Shown here: positions 17,079-25,134 of the stretch, in pieces
Position numbering within the stretch: position 1 is the stretch's first letter
Layout: every line of letters starts with the position of its first letter
Source of the DNA: Aliiroseovarius sp. S1123
GTDB taxonomy: Bacteria; Pseudomonadota; Alphaproteobacteria; Rhodobacterales; Rhodobacteraceae
Reading direction: 5' to 3'
DNA length: 64,000 nucleotides
NCBI RefSeq assembly: GCF_023015885.1
Contig: NZ_JALKBE010000005.1
Span: forward strand, 177,444-241,443
The notes under the pieces: generated by a model
What the model was told of the DNA's origin: nothing
What the model saw: the letters and a program-made list of their open reading frames with translations, nothing else
The model's database searches: none
Made by a program: the position numbers and the translations under genes

Positions 17079-17675
17079 TCAGATGCCCTGCGTTCTGATC
17101 TCGCCGCCTTTATGGGGGTCGTCGTCCTGGAAGGTTTGCGCACGCACGCCGGGAAGGTCGCCGAACGCGTTCATGATCTTCTTGGGATAGTAGGACTGCG
17201 GGACCGATCCGAAGCCCGGAAGGCTGCGCAGGATGGCGCTGACTGACTGGCCGCAATGCGCCTTGGGGACCGCGCCATATTGCTCGACCGCGCGTTTGGC
17301 CATTTCGGCCACTTGTGGCGATACGACGATGTCCTGACGGACCACGTCATAGGTCACACGGGCGTGGTAATCGATGTAGAAGTCCACCGCCGGGTCCGTC
17401 ATGCCATAGATCACATCATGGCGTTCGGGCAGGTTGGGATGGTGGAAGGTCCCCGCCGGATCAAAGATCACGCGCTGCGAGCCGTTGACCATCAGCGCCG
17501 AATGCGCGCCCGAGCCGGACGCCTTCGAGATCACAGTGAACAGGGTGAGGGTCGGCGGACCGTCATGCCGGTATACGGCATCCGCCACTGTTTGATCGCT
17601 GGCAAAGATGTTGTCTGCGCCACCGCAGCCGGCAAGCGAGACGATCAACGATAGCACTGCTAGCAATCGTACCAT
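17079..17675 (-). CDS. Predicted lipoprotein with a possible permuted NlpC/P60 (papain-like) domain
   Basis: A 198-residue protein with lipobox LAGC (Cys17). The mature part has GSGAHSALMVNGSQRVIFDP with His58, then AHCGQSVSAIL with Cys141. A histidine that precedes a cysteine at a helix start is the order found in the circularly permuted NlpC/P60 group (YaeF/YiiX, LRAT-like), so I infer a thiol hydrolase or acyltransferase fold. This is not proven, and conserved spacing would need an alignment. It is encoded 37 bases downstream of the oxidase subunit IV gene on the same strand. Confidence 0.6.
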   Translation of the reverse strand: MVRLLAVLSLIVSLAGCGGADNIFASDQTVADAVYRHDGPPTLTLFTVISKASGSGAHSALMVNGSQRVIFDPAGTFHHPNLPERHDVIYGMTDPAVDFYIDYHARVTYDVVRQDIVVSPQVAEMAKRAVEQYGAVPKAHCGQSVSAILRSLPGFGSVPQSYYPKKIMNAFGDLPGVRAQTFQDDDPHKGGEIRTQGI

Positions 17676-17712
17676 GAAACCCTCGAACCTGAACTATGAT
17701 TGGGTGTTGGTC

Positions 17713-17847
17713 TTAGGCGCCAACCAGGGCCAAGAAGACCAGAATAGCCAGAATAACGATGACCGACCATTTGGTTGTGGCTACAAAGCCCGCATAGGTT
17801 TTTTCCTGGGCGCTGGTTTCCATGGTGCCATGAACGTGTTCAGCCAT
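17713..17847 (-). CDS. aa3-type cytochrome c oxidase subunit IV
   Basis: A 44-residue single-span protein: MAEHVHGTMETSAQEKTYAG, a short linker and a hydrophobic helix (about residues 24-44) ending in LVGA before the stop. This is the pattern of the bacterial aa3 oxidase subunit IV family, a small accessory chain seen in Paracoccus and Rhodobacter oxidase structures with no known catalytic role. The gene stands apart from subunit I-III genes. It lies between DUF6173 and the lipoprotein on the minus strand. Confidence 0.85.
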   Translation of the reverse strand: MAEHVHGTMETSAQEKTYAGFVATTKWSVIVILAILVFLALVGA

Positions 17848-17942
17848 TGTTCAAATCCTGTTCTGAGTTTGCGTTTTGCACCGAATAACGGATTTCCGGG
17901 CCTCTGTCACGGCCCGGATTCTGTTCGTCATACAGTTTGCGA

Positions 17943-18389
17943 TTATTCTTCTTCCAACTGGGCCGCCAGCCGGAACCCGATGCGGTTCGGTTCGGCGCTT
18001 TCGATCTGCTTGGGCAGGGCGCGCAGCATGACCGACAACTGGCTGACATGCTGTACCAGTTGGGTTTTTGTGCCCTCGCCGTCGGACCCGTAATAGGTGA
18101 TGATGTCCGGGTCGAAATAACCGATCCCTTCGATCCGCAGAACGCCCGCATCACCACCAGCAAAGCCCATGGCGACTTCGTGTTCATTGTCCAGCTGATC
18201 TTCGAAGTTTTTGATATAGAGAATCAGGCGCTCATAGGCCCATTGCGCGGGGCTTTTCTGTTCGACCGGGGTCTCCGCCACTTTGGCAGGCAGTGGTTGA
18301 TCCTCGACCACGACAGGCCCGGATTCACTACAGTCAAGATTATGCGCGCGCGGTTGGCGTGCTGGGGTTTTAGGGGCGTCGTCGGACAT
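17943..18389 (-). CDS. DUF6173 family protein
   Basis: A 148-residue cytosolic protein of unknown function conserved in Rhodobacteraceae. The N-terminal third is low-complexity and proline-rich (NLDCSESGPVVVEDQPLPAK), and the conserved core runs from QWAYERLILYIKNFEDQLD through GFAGGDAGVLRIEGIGYFDP to QLVQHVSQLSVMLRALPKQ. I use the internal ATG at 18389 (MSDDAPK); the ORF also has an upstream ATG 16 codons earlier. It has no partner gene that hints at a role. Confidence 0.75.
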   Translation of the reverse strand: MSDDAPKTPARQPRAHNLDCSESGPVVVEDQPLPAKVAETPVEQKSPAQWAYERLILYIKNFEDQLDNEHEVAMGFAGGDAGVLRIEGIGYFDPDIITYYGSDGEGTKTQLVQHVSQLSVMLRALPKQIESAEPNRIGFRLAAQLEEE

Positions 18390-18552
18390 AAGGCACCATT
18401 CTTCATAAGTTACACTCTGCGAAGATTGCACAGGCAAAGCCCGGCGTCACGTCACGATATACTGAACAGAGGAAATCTGGTCGGATGTCGGAAACAGGAC
18501 AGAAAGGTGGGGGCGCCGCTGAAAATCTGACCGGAAATCAGGGAGGATTTGC

Positions 18553-19503
18553 ATGAAAATCGGTTTTGTTGGGCTTGGGAATGTCGGTGGTAAACTGGCG
18601 GGAAGCCTGTTGCGGAATGGCAAGGACCTGACGGTGCTGGACCTGAATTCCGAGTTCGTCGACGGGTTCGTATCGCGCGGGGCCAAGGCGGCAGACAATC
18701 CAGCAGCTTTGATGCGCGCGTGCGACGTGGTGATCACCTGCCTTCCGTCTCCCGCGGCGTGTAACGCGGTGGTCAGCGAGATGCTGGACGAAGTCTGCGA
18801 GGGCAAGATCTGGCTTGAGATGTCCACCACCGACGAGGCCGAGGTGAAACGTCTGGGCGCCGAGGTTATTGCGCGCGGTGGCGCGGCCGTGGACTGCCCG
18901 GTCTCGGGCGGGTGCCATCGGGCGGATACGGGCAATATCTCGATCTTTGCAGGCTGTGATCGGGCGACGTTTGAACGCGTGCTGCCGATCCTGACGGTTC
19001 TGGGGCGCCGCGTGTTGCACACGGGCGAGCTCGGGTCGGCCTCGGTTCTGAAGGTGATGACCAACTATCTGGCGACCGCCAACCTGCTGACCTGCTGCGA
19101 GGCATTGGTGACGATGAAAGCCGCCGGGTTGGACTTGGCGACGACATACGAGGCGATCAAGATTTCGTCCGGAACGTCATTCGTTCACGAGACCGAAAGT
19201 CAGGTGATTCTGAACGGGTCGCGCGACATCTCTTTCACCATGGATCTTGTGAAAAAGGATATCGGCCTGTTTCAGGACATTGCGGACCGGGCCAATGTGC
19301 CGCTGGAAATCTCGCCCCTGATGATCGAAATCTTCAAGGATGGGATCGCGCGCTATGGCGAGCGGGCGCAGTCAGATGACATCATTCGTCGTCTCGAGGA
19401 AGCCACCGGGCTGGACATCACCGCCCCCGGGTTTCCCGCCGAGATGACAGATGATGAACCAGAAGAGCCGGGATACGAGGTTGTGCCGCGCGGGCGGGGT
19501 TAA
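18553..19503 (+). CDS. NAD(P)-dependent oxidoreductase, 3-hydroxyisobutyrate dehydrogenase family
   Basis: A 316-residue beta-hydroxyacid dehydrogenase: Rossmann start IGFVGLGNVGGKLAGSLL, the substrate-binding segment AVDCPVSGGCHRADTGN near residue 115, and the catalytic lysine in SVLKVMTNYL near 173. Relatives act on 3-hydroxyisobutyrate, tartronate semialdehyde or succinic semialdehyde; the specific substrate is not clear. The C-terminal tail (last ~15 residues) is acidic and unlike the rest. Ribosome site GGGAGG lies six bases before the ATG. It is followed directly by repeat copy B and is convergent with the MBL gene. Confidence 0.85.
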   Translation: MKIGFVGLGNVGGKLAGSLLRNGKDLTVLDLNSEFVDGFVSRGAKAADNPAALMRACDVVITCLPSPAACNAVVSEMLDEVCEGKIWLEMSTTDEAEVKRLGAEVIARGGAAVDCPVSGGCHRADTGNISIFAGCDRATFERVLPILTVLGRRVLHTGELGSASVLKVMTNYLATANLLTCCEALVTMKAAGLDLATTYEAIKISSGTSFVHETESQVILNGSRDISFTMDLVKKDIGLFQDIADRANVPLEISPLMIEIFKDGIARYGERAQSDDIIRRLEEATGLDITAPGFPAEMTDDEPEEPGYEVVPRGRG

Positions 19504-19569
19504 GGGGCTTTGCCCCCGTGCGAAACCCTTGCGGGTTTCACACTCCCCCAGGATATTTTAGACAAGAAA
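19502..19569. repeat. Intergenic repeat copy B (between convergent genes)
   Basis: Starts at the end of the preceding gene's stop with AAGGGGCTTTGCCCC, continues with the perfect hairpin GAAACCC-TTGC-GGGTTTC, then CACTCCCCCAGGATATTTT and AGACAAGAAAAG. Parallel in order and sequence to copy A at 12653-12711. Confidence 0.6.
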
Positions 19570-19581
19570 AGCGTGTAGAGC

Positions 19582-20625
19582 CTAGACGGCTTTCCACACC
19601 CACGCGCCATCCTCGCGCATAGTGCGGATGGCGCGGCCTTCGTGCAGAAGGTGGTTCAGATGGCCGACGGCCTCGACCAGCGCCAGCCCGTATTCCCCGC
19701 CCTTAATCTCGCGTTTGAACAGTGGCGGGAAGCATTCGCCAGCGGTGTGGGGGGCTGACAGGAACTCTTCCAGTCGACGCAGGGCGCTGTGGTGGTTGTC
19801 GATCAACTGGCGCATCCGCGTGGGCAGGCCTGTGAAGGGCAGCTTGTGGCCGGGCAGGACCAGTTGGTTGGGGGTCGCGTATTGCTTCAGGCGTTCATTG
19901 GCTTCCAGCCAGTCGCCGACCGGGTCCGCATCGGGTTCGGTCGCATAGACGCCAAGGTTGGGGCTGATCGTGGCAAGCAGTTGGTCCCCGCCGATCACCA
20001 GTTCCCCATCCGTGGACCAGAGCGTCGCGTGTTCTGGCGCGTGGCCATTGCCAATGCGCACGTCCCAGTCGCGCCCGCCAAAGTGAATGCGGCTGCCTTC
20101 CTTGATGCGTTTGAAGCCTAGGGGCATGTCGGCGACGATGTCGGCATAGTTGAAGGGGCGCTCGGTCAGGCGTTTCTCGTAAACCTCGCGATCCATCCCC
20201 GCCGCGCGCCAATAGGCGAGCGTCTCGTCCACCGGTTCCATCTGCTCATCCAAGAGCAGCATCCGGGCGAACAGCCACGCTGTGCGGGTGGTGACCAGTT
20301 CCGCGCCATGTTCGCGCTGGAACCAGCCGGCCAGCCCGACGTGGTCAGGGTGGTGATGCGTGACGATCACGCGTACCACGGGTTTGCCGCCCAGCGGGCC
20401 TGCCAGCAATTTTTCCCAGATGCGGCGGGTCTTGCCGGTATCAAAGCCTGTGTCGACGATGGTCCAGCCCTCGGGGTCTTCAAATGCGAAGACGTTCACG
20501 TGGTCCAAGGCCATAGGCAGCGGAAGGCGTGCCCAGAGCACGCCTTTTGCGACCTCAATGGCCTCGCCCTCGGCGGGCGCGTCGGGAAAAGGAAAGTCCA
20601 GCTTTCCGGTCGTCAGGTCGCTCAC
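19582..20625 (-). CDS. Metallo-beta-lactamase-fold hydrolase
   Basis: A 347-residue MBL-fold protein. The zinc motif HHHPDHVGLAGWF lies near residue 91, upstream VDTGFDTGKT, and GNGHAPEHATLW and LPGHKLPFTG supply later metal ligands. A C-terminal extension of about 80 residues ending in VGHLNHLLHEGRA resembles the winged-helix tail of the LACTB2/GloB-like group. Relatives hydrolyse thioesters, nucleotides or RNA. Its GTG start overlaps the stop of the upstream acyl-CoA dehydrogenase gene (GTGA), which suggests coupled translation and perhaps a role with an acyl-CoA product. Confidence 0.8.
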   Translation of the reverse strand: MSDLTTGKLDFPFPDAPAEGEAIEVAKGVLWARLPLPMALDHVNVFAFEDPEGWTIVDTGFDTGKTRRIWEKLLAGPLGGKPVVRVIVTHHHPDHVGLAGWFQREHGAELVTTRTAWLFARMLLLDEQMEPVDETLAYWRAAGMDREVYEKRLTERPFNYADIVADMPLGFKRIKEGSRIHFGGRDWDVRIGNGHAPEHATLWSTDGELVIGGDQLLATISPNLGVYATEPDADPVGDWLEANERLKQYATPNQLVLPGHKLPFTGLPTRMRQLIDNHHSALRRLEEFLSAPHTAGECFPPLFKREIKGGEYGLALVEAVGHLNHLLHEGRAIRTMREDGAWVWKAV

Positions 20626-22343
20626 GAGGCCAAATCTTCCGGGCTGAGTGCATAGAGGCCAGCAGCCCCGGCACGCGCCTGCGTAAACTGTGCAGTGTGT
20701 TCGGGCAGCAAGCGGTTGATGTGGAAGCGGGCCAGTTCGGTGCGCGCGCCGTTACCGCCTTCGGCAATCGCCGCTTTCAAATGCATATGCGCGCCCAGAA
20801 CGCGGGCAAAGCCCATCAGGAACGGCACGGCACCGGCAAAGCGGTCCTGCATGTCGCCTTGCTCGACCATCCATTCGACGGTTTCGCGCAGGTCTTCGGC
20901 AGCCGACCAGACGGCTTCGGACATGTTGGGGAACATGGCGCGGGCGCCTTCAGCCTGAGCTTCGATTTCATCCAGCAGGCGGAAGGCAGCATCGCCCCCG
21001 TCCATCATCTTGCGACCTACAAGGTCCATGGCCTGAATGCCGTTGGTGCCTTCGTAAATCGCGGTTACACGCACATCGCGGCAGTACTGCGCAGCACCGG
21101 TTTCCTCGATGAAGCCCATGCCGCCATGGACCTGCACGCCCAGATGGCTGACCAGAATGCCGGTCTCGGTCCCATAGGCTTTCACGATCGGGGTCAGCAG
21201 GGCGGCGCGGGCTTTCCAGCTTTCGTCACCCGTTGCGGTGGCCATGTCGATGGCCTTGGACAGCGACAAAGCCATGGCGCGGGCGGCGAACAGCTCGCAG
21301 CGCATCTGAGTCAGCATCCGGCGTACATCGGCGAAATCAATGATCATGCCGGTGCCATCTTCGCCCAGAGGCGTGCGGCCCTGCTTGCGCTCCAGCGCGT
21401 AGGCCAGCGCTTTCTGATAGGCGCCTTCGCCAGCACCCAGACCCTGAACGCCAACCCCCAGACGGGCGTTGTTCATCATGGTGAACATGGCGGCCATGCC
21501 TTTGTGCGGCTCGCCGATCATCCAGCCTTTTGCGCCTTCGAAGGACATCACAGCCGTCGGGCTGCCGTGCAGGCCCATCTTATGCTCAAGGCTGACGACG
21601 CGCAGGTCGTTCTTTTCGCCCGGGTTGCCGTCTGCATCGGGGATGAATTTCGGCACAAGGAACAGCGAGATGCCTTTAGTGCCCGCCGCACCATCGGGCA
21701 GGCGCGCCAGAACAAGGTGGCAGACATTTTCGGTGATGTCGTTGTCACCCCAGCTGATGAAGATCTTCTGACCCGATACCGCATAGGTGCCGTCGCCATT
21801 GTCACTGGCTTTCGAGGTCAGTGCGCCCACGTCCGACCCGGCCTGTGCCTCGGTCAGGTTCATGGTGCCTGCCCATTCGCCGGAAATCAGCTTGGGCAGA
21901 TACAGCGCCTTCAGCTCGTCCGAGGCATGATGCTCCAGCGCTTCGATCTGGCCCTGCGTCATTAGCGGGCAAAGCTGCAGCGACAGGTTCGCCGCCGACA
22001 TCATGTCATTCACAGCGGTTTGCAGGGTCAGGGGCAGGCCCATGCCGCCATATTCCGGGTCCGCGGCCATGCCGATCCAACCACCTTCAGCAATCGCCGC
22101 ATAGCTGTCGGCAAATCCGGGCGAGGTACGCACAACGCCGTTTTCCAATACTGCCGGGGTCAGGTCACCGTCACGGTGCGATGGCGCCAGCTTGTCTTCG
22201 CACATCTTGCCCGCTTCCGTCAGAACGGCGGTCGCCATGTCGCCCGAGGCTTCGGCAAACAGCTCGGTCGCGGCGATGTCGTCGTAGCCAATGATGTGGT
22301 CGAACAGGAATTGAAAGTCATCAGTTGTGGCGCGATAAGTCAT
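20622..22343 (-). CDS. Acyl-CoA dehydrogenase, DmdC-like subgroup
   Basis: A 573-residue FAD enzyme of the long-form group that includes 3-methylmercaptopropionyl-CoA dehydrogenase DmdC. Landmarks are YGGMGLP, MNLTEAQAGSDVGAL, the NARLGVGVQGLG helix, FIEETGAAQYCRDVRVTAIY leading to EGTNGIQAMDLVGRK (catalytic Glu of the EGTN motif), and a C-terminal extra domain of about 130 residues. The gene is coupled to an MBL hydrolase rather than to dmd genes, so the DMSP-specific role is not assured; fatty-acid oxidation is an equal possibility. Confidence 0.85.
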   Translation of the reverse strand: MTYRATTDDFQFLFDHIIGYDDIAATELFAEASGDMATAVLTEAGKMCEDKLAPSHRDGDLTPAVLENGVVRTSPGFADSYAAIAEGGWIGMAADPEYGGMGLPLTLQTAVNDMMSAANLSLQLCPLMTQGQIEALEHHASDELKALYLPKLISGEWAGTMNLTEAQAGSDVGALTSKASDNGDGTYAVSGQKIFISWGDNDITENVCHLVLARLPDGAAGTKGISLFLVPKFIPDADGNPGEKNDLRVVSLEHKMGLHGSPTAVMSFEGAKGWMIGEPHKGMAAMFTMMNNARLGVGVQGLGAGEGAYQKALAYALERKQGRTPLGEDGTGMIIDFADVRRMLTQMRCELFAARAMALSLSKAIDMATATGDESWKARAALLTPIVKAYGTETGILVSHLGVQVHGGMGFIEETGAAQYCRDVRVTAIYEGTNGIQAMDLVGRKMMDGGDAAFRLLDEIEAQAEGARAMFPNMSEAVWSAAEDLRETVEWMVEQGDMQDRFAGAVPFLMGFARVLGAHMHLKAAIAEGGNGARTELARFHINRLLPEHTAQFTQARAGAAGLYALSPEDLAS

Positions 22344-22437
22344 GTTCGATCCTTGGCTTCGTGGACATTGACCCTTAACAGGGCTTTGATGATCCCTTAC
22401 CGAAGGTCATTTGAAGGGCAAAGGAAAACGCAGCGTC

Positions 22438-23394
22438 ATGACCGAGCGCAGCTTCAAAACCGAGCATTTGCAGGACGACGCGGGCGGCATTGCCCGCGCG
22501 GCCGAGCTGTTGCGCACTGGTGCGCTGGTGTCCTTCCCGACCGAGACCGTCTATGGCCTTGGAGCCAATGCGACGGATGACCGGGCGGTGGCGCGAATCT
22601 TTGAGGCTAAAGGCCGTCCGCATTTCAATCCGCTGATCGTGCATTTGCCGTCGGTCGATGCAGTGACGGACTATGCCGAGCTGTCTGGCGTCGCCCGCGA
22701 TTTGGCGATGGCCTTCTGGCCGGGGCCGCTGACGCTTGTGTTGCCGTTGAAGCCGGATGGGCCGTTGTCCGCCTTGGTGTCCGCCGGACTGCCGACCGTC
22801 GCGATCCGCGTGCCCGCGCACCCGCTTGCGCACCAGTTGTTAGAGGCCGCGGGCGTGCCCGTCGCCGCGCCCTCGGCCAATCCGTCGGGGCGGATCAGCC
22901 CCTCGACCGCGCAGCATGTGCTGGACGGGTTGTCGGGCCGGATCGAGGCGGTGTTGGACGGTGGTCCCTGTGGCGTCGGGCTGGAAAGCACCATTGTCGG
23001 ACTTGACCCCGAGCCAACGCTGCTGCGCCCCGGCGGCCTGCCGGTCGAAGCGCTTGAAGCCGCGCTGGGTGGCCCGCTTGCGAGCCGAGCTCAGGATGAG
23101 GCCATCAATGCGCCGGGGCAGCTTCAATCACATTACGCGCCCAACGCGCGGATGCGGCTGAATGCGGAAAACGTCGCGCCCGGTGAGCGTCTGTTGGGAT
23201 TTGGCCCGGTCGAGGCCGCGCTGAACCTGTCGCCCTCGGGCGATCTGGTCGAGGCTGCAGCGAACCTGTTTGGCTATCTGCACAAGCTGGATGCGGATGG
23301 GGATGCGCCAATCGCCGTGTCACCGATTCCCGATCATGGGCTTGGGCGTGCGATCAATGACCGTTTGCGTCGGGCGGCGGCCCCACGAGACTAG
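22438..23394 (+). CDS. L-threonylcarbamoyladenylate synthase (Sua5-type)
   Basis: A 318-residue protein that makes threonylcarbamoyl-AMP from threonine, bicarbonate and ATP for the t6A37 modification of tRNAs decoding ANN codons. The YrdC domain shows VSFPTETVYGLGANATDD, KGRPHFNPLIVHL, WPGPLTLVL and APSANPSGRISPS; a C-terminal Sua5 domain (after LQSHYAPNA, about residue 220) makes it the long form. The start is the ATG at 22438, the first that leaves the usual short leader. Convergent with the yqgE gene, six bases apart. Confidence 0.92.
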   Translation: MTERSFKTEHLQDDAGGIARAAELLRTGALVSFPTETVYGLGANATDDRAVARIFEAKGRPHFNPLIVHLPSVDAVTDYAELSGVARDLAMAFWPGPLTLVLPLKPDGPLSALVSAGLPTVAIRVPAHPLAHQLLEAAGVPVAAPSANPSGRISPSTAQHVLDGLSGRIEAVLDGGPCGVGLESTIVGLDPEPTLLRPGGLPVEALEAALGGPLASRAQDEAINAPGQLQSHYAPNARMRLNAENVAPGERLLGFGPVEAALNLSPSGDLVEAAANLFGYLHKLDADGDAPIAVSPIPDHGLGRAINDRLRRAAAPRD

Positions 23395-23400
23395 GTGCGA

Positions 23401-23979
23401 TCAAGCGTGGCCGCCCTCTGCTGACAGAAGTAGGGGGTCAATGCCAAGTTGGGCCAGCGCCGCGGTCCATTTGCCGTCATCGTCAGAGGCAAAGACAATC
23501 GCCTTCTCGGCGTCGCAGGTCAGCCATGCGTTTTGCTGGATCTCGTCCTCAATCTGTCCCGGCGACCATCCGGCATAGCCCAAAGCGGCCAAGGCCTGTT
23601 GTGGACCTTCGCCATGGGCCATCGCCTCGAGAATGTCGCGTGTCGCGGTCATCGAGAAAACGTCATCCACCTTCAGGGTCGATTCGTCGTTGTTGTATTC
23701 GCCCGAGTGCAGGACAAATCCACGTCCACCTTCCACAGGACCGCCGAAAAACACTTTGCCCGCCTTGGTGATCGAGCTTGCGTCGATGTCCAGCTGCGCC
23801 AGCACATCGCCCAATGACAGCTCGGCAGACGGTTTGTTCACGATCAGCCCCATCGCCCCTTCCGGCGAATGGGCGCACATGAACACCACGGATTTTTCGA
23901 ACCGTGGATCCCCCATGCCGGGCATCGCAATCAACAGCTTTCCGCTGAGGTTCATTTCGGTGTTTTCGGTGTTGCTCAT
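23401..23979 (-). CDS. yqgE: YqgE/AlgH family protein
   Basis: A 192-residue cytosolic protein with the full YqgE/AlgH layout: LSGKLLIAMPGMGDPRFEKS, FMCAHSPEGAMGLIVNKPS, VFFGGPVEGGRGFVLHSGEY and GYAGWSPGQIEDEIQQNAWL. Biochemical function is not established; AlgH was named from alginate regulation in Pseudomonas. Length is typical and nothing is missing. It is transcribed away from the DsbD-like gene. Confidence 0.93.
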   Translation of the reverse strand: MSNTENTEMNLSGKLLIAMPGMGDPRFEKSVVFMCAHSPEGAMGLIVNKPSAELSLGDVLAQLDIDASSITKAGKVFFGGPVEGGRGFVLHSGEYNNDESTLKVDDVFSMTATRDILEAMAHGEGPQQALAALGYAGWSPGQIEDEIQQNAWLTCDAEKAIVFASDDDGKWTAALAQLGIDPLLLSAEGGHA

Positions 23980-24081
23980 ACTAATAGAAAAGCGATCCGG
24001 CCGACGCTTTGCAAGGGCTGGTCACAACTTATCCGGATTTTGTGATTTTACATGTGCGATTTGCTGCTTATGTATTTGGGC

Positions 24082-24909
24082 ATGAATATGAAACACGCCA
24101 TCCTTACTGCCTGTCTTGGGGCGCTGTCGCTGGGCACTCCGGCTTCGGCGCAAACGGATACGCCGCCTGCGCTTGAAGACGTGGCGCAGATCGACGTTCT
24201 GCCGGGATGGCGGGATGCGTCGGGCAACCACATGGCCGCGCTTCGGGTGAGGCTGGCGGATGGCTGGAAGACCTATTGGCGCAGCCCCGGAGAGGCCGGT
24301 ATCCCCCCAAGTCTTGATTGGCGCGGGTCGGGTAATCTGGCGGGCGTGACCTTCCATTGGCCGGTACCCGAGGTGTTCGAGACGTCCGGGATGCAGACCA
24401 TCGGCTATTCGCATGAATTGGTCCTGCCGATGAGCTTGACACCCAGTCAGAACGGAGAACCCATCACGTTGACTGGCAAGGTGAACCTTGGGGTGTGCAA
24501 AGACGTGTGCATGCCGATGGACGCCGAGATTTCGGTCACGCTGCCTGCCGAGGCCACCAAGGCCGCGCGTCCCATCAAACGCGCGCTGAATGCGCGGCCC
24601 GATACGGCTTCTGAAGCTGGACTGCGCAAAGCCATCTGTCAGGTCGAGCCGATCAAGGACGGGCTGCGTCTGACCGCATCCATCGACATGCCCCGCGTTG
24701 GTAAGGGTGAGGTCGTTGTGGTGGAAACCACAGACCCCTCGCTGTGGGTGAACACCCTGTCGACGCAACGCGACGGCAGGGTTCTGACCACGGTGGCCGA
24801 TCTTGTGCCGATCTCGGGCAAGCCCTTCATGCTGAATCGCTCGGACGTGCGTCTGACCGTACTGGCGGCTGGGCGTGGCGTTGATATTCGCGGTTGCACG
24901 GGCGGCTGA
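24082..24909 (+). CDS. Exported DsbD alpha-domain-like protein
   Basis: A 275-residue secreted protein with a signal peptide ending near TPASAQ (residue 24). The mature region matches the N-terminal immunoglobulin-like domain of DsbD/ScsB: GWKTYWRSPGEAGIPPSLDW, WPVPEVFETSGMQTIGYSHE, and the cysteine pair in NLGVCKDVCMPMDAE (Cys139 and Cys143). No membrane or thioredoxin domain follows, so it is a stand-alone periplasmic thiol domain that needs a separate partner for electrons. Start is ATG 24082 or ATG 24088; neither has a strong ribosome site. Confidence 0.8.
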   Translation: MNMKHAILTACLGALSLGTPASAQTDTPPALEDVAQIDVLPGWRDASGNHMAALRVRLADGWKTYWRSPGEAGIPPSLDWRGSGNLAGVTFHWPVPEVFETSGMQTIGYSHELVLPMSLTPSQNGEPITLTGKVNLGVCKDVCMPMDAEISVTLPAEATKAARPIKRALNARPDTASEAGLRKAICQVEPIKDGLRLTASIDMPRVGKGEVVVVETTDPSLWVNTLSTQRDGRVLTTVADLVPISGKPFMLNRSDVRLTVLAAGRGVDIRGCTGG

Positions 24910-24974
24910 CCGCATTCGCACCCCAAAACCCACGCCAGATGTCGCCAATCGGCCCTTCCGTGCCGTCTTTCCCA

Positions 24975-25003
24975 TTGCGCCCATCCCACACGCTTTCTAT
25001 AGA
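24975..25003 (+). promoter_or_regulatory. Candidate promoter of the corrin-ring operon
   Basis: TTGCGC (24975-24980), 17 bases, TATAGA (24998-25003). The -10 lies inside the 12-bp palindrome TTTCTATAGAAA (24994-25005). The predicted leader to the first gene is about 125 bases. I see none of the conserved boxes of a cobalamin riboswitch in it. Confidence 0.45.
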
Positions 25004-25087
25004 AAACCCAACGAAGCCCATAGGGCCAGAGAGGTTGGCTGCAGACGATCGACCCAGTTAGGGGATCAGACGCAGCGTCGTTGAACG

Positions 25088-25104
25088 AAAGAGGCAACCT
25101 CTTT
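25088..25104 (+). promoter_or_regulatory. Leader hairpin of the corrin-ring operon
   Basis: Perfect seven-base arms AAAGAGG and CCTCTTT with the loop CAA, 31 bases before the first start codon. Might regulate translation or stabilise the mRNA; no T tract, so not a classic terminator. Confidence 0.35.
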
Positions 25105-25134
25105 GCGCCCGCTTTATGCGTGAAAGGATGCCGC

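Noticed and set aside
24994..25005. TTTCTATAGAAA as a Fur or similar iron box
   Set aside because: Too short for a full Fur/Irr/RirA site and it coincides with a -10 element; symmetry may be accidental.
24910..25134. Cobalamin riboswitch upstream of the cob operon
   Set aside because: Looked for the conserved boxes of the B12 element on both strands and did not see them.
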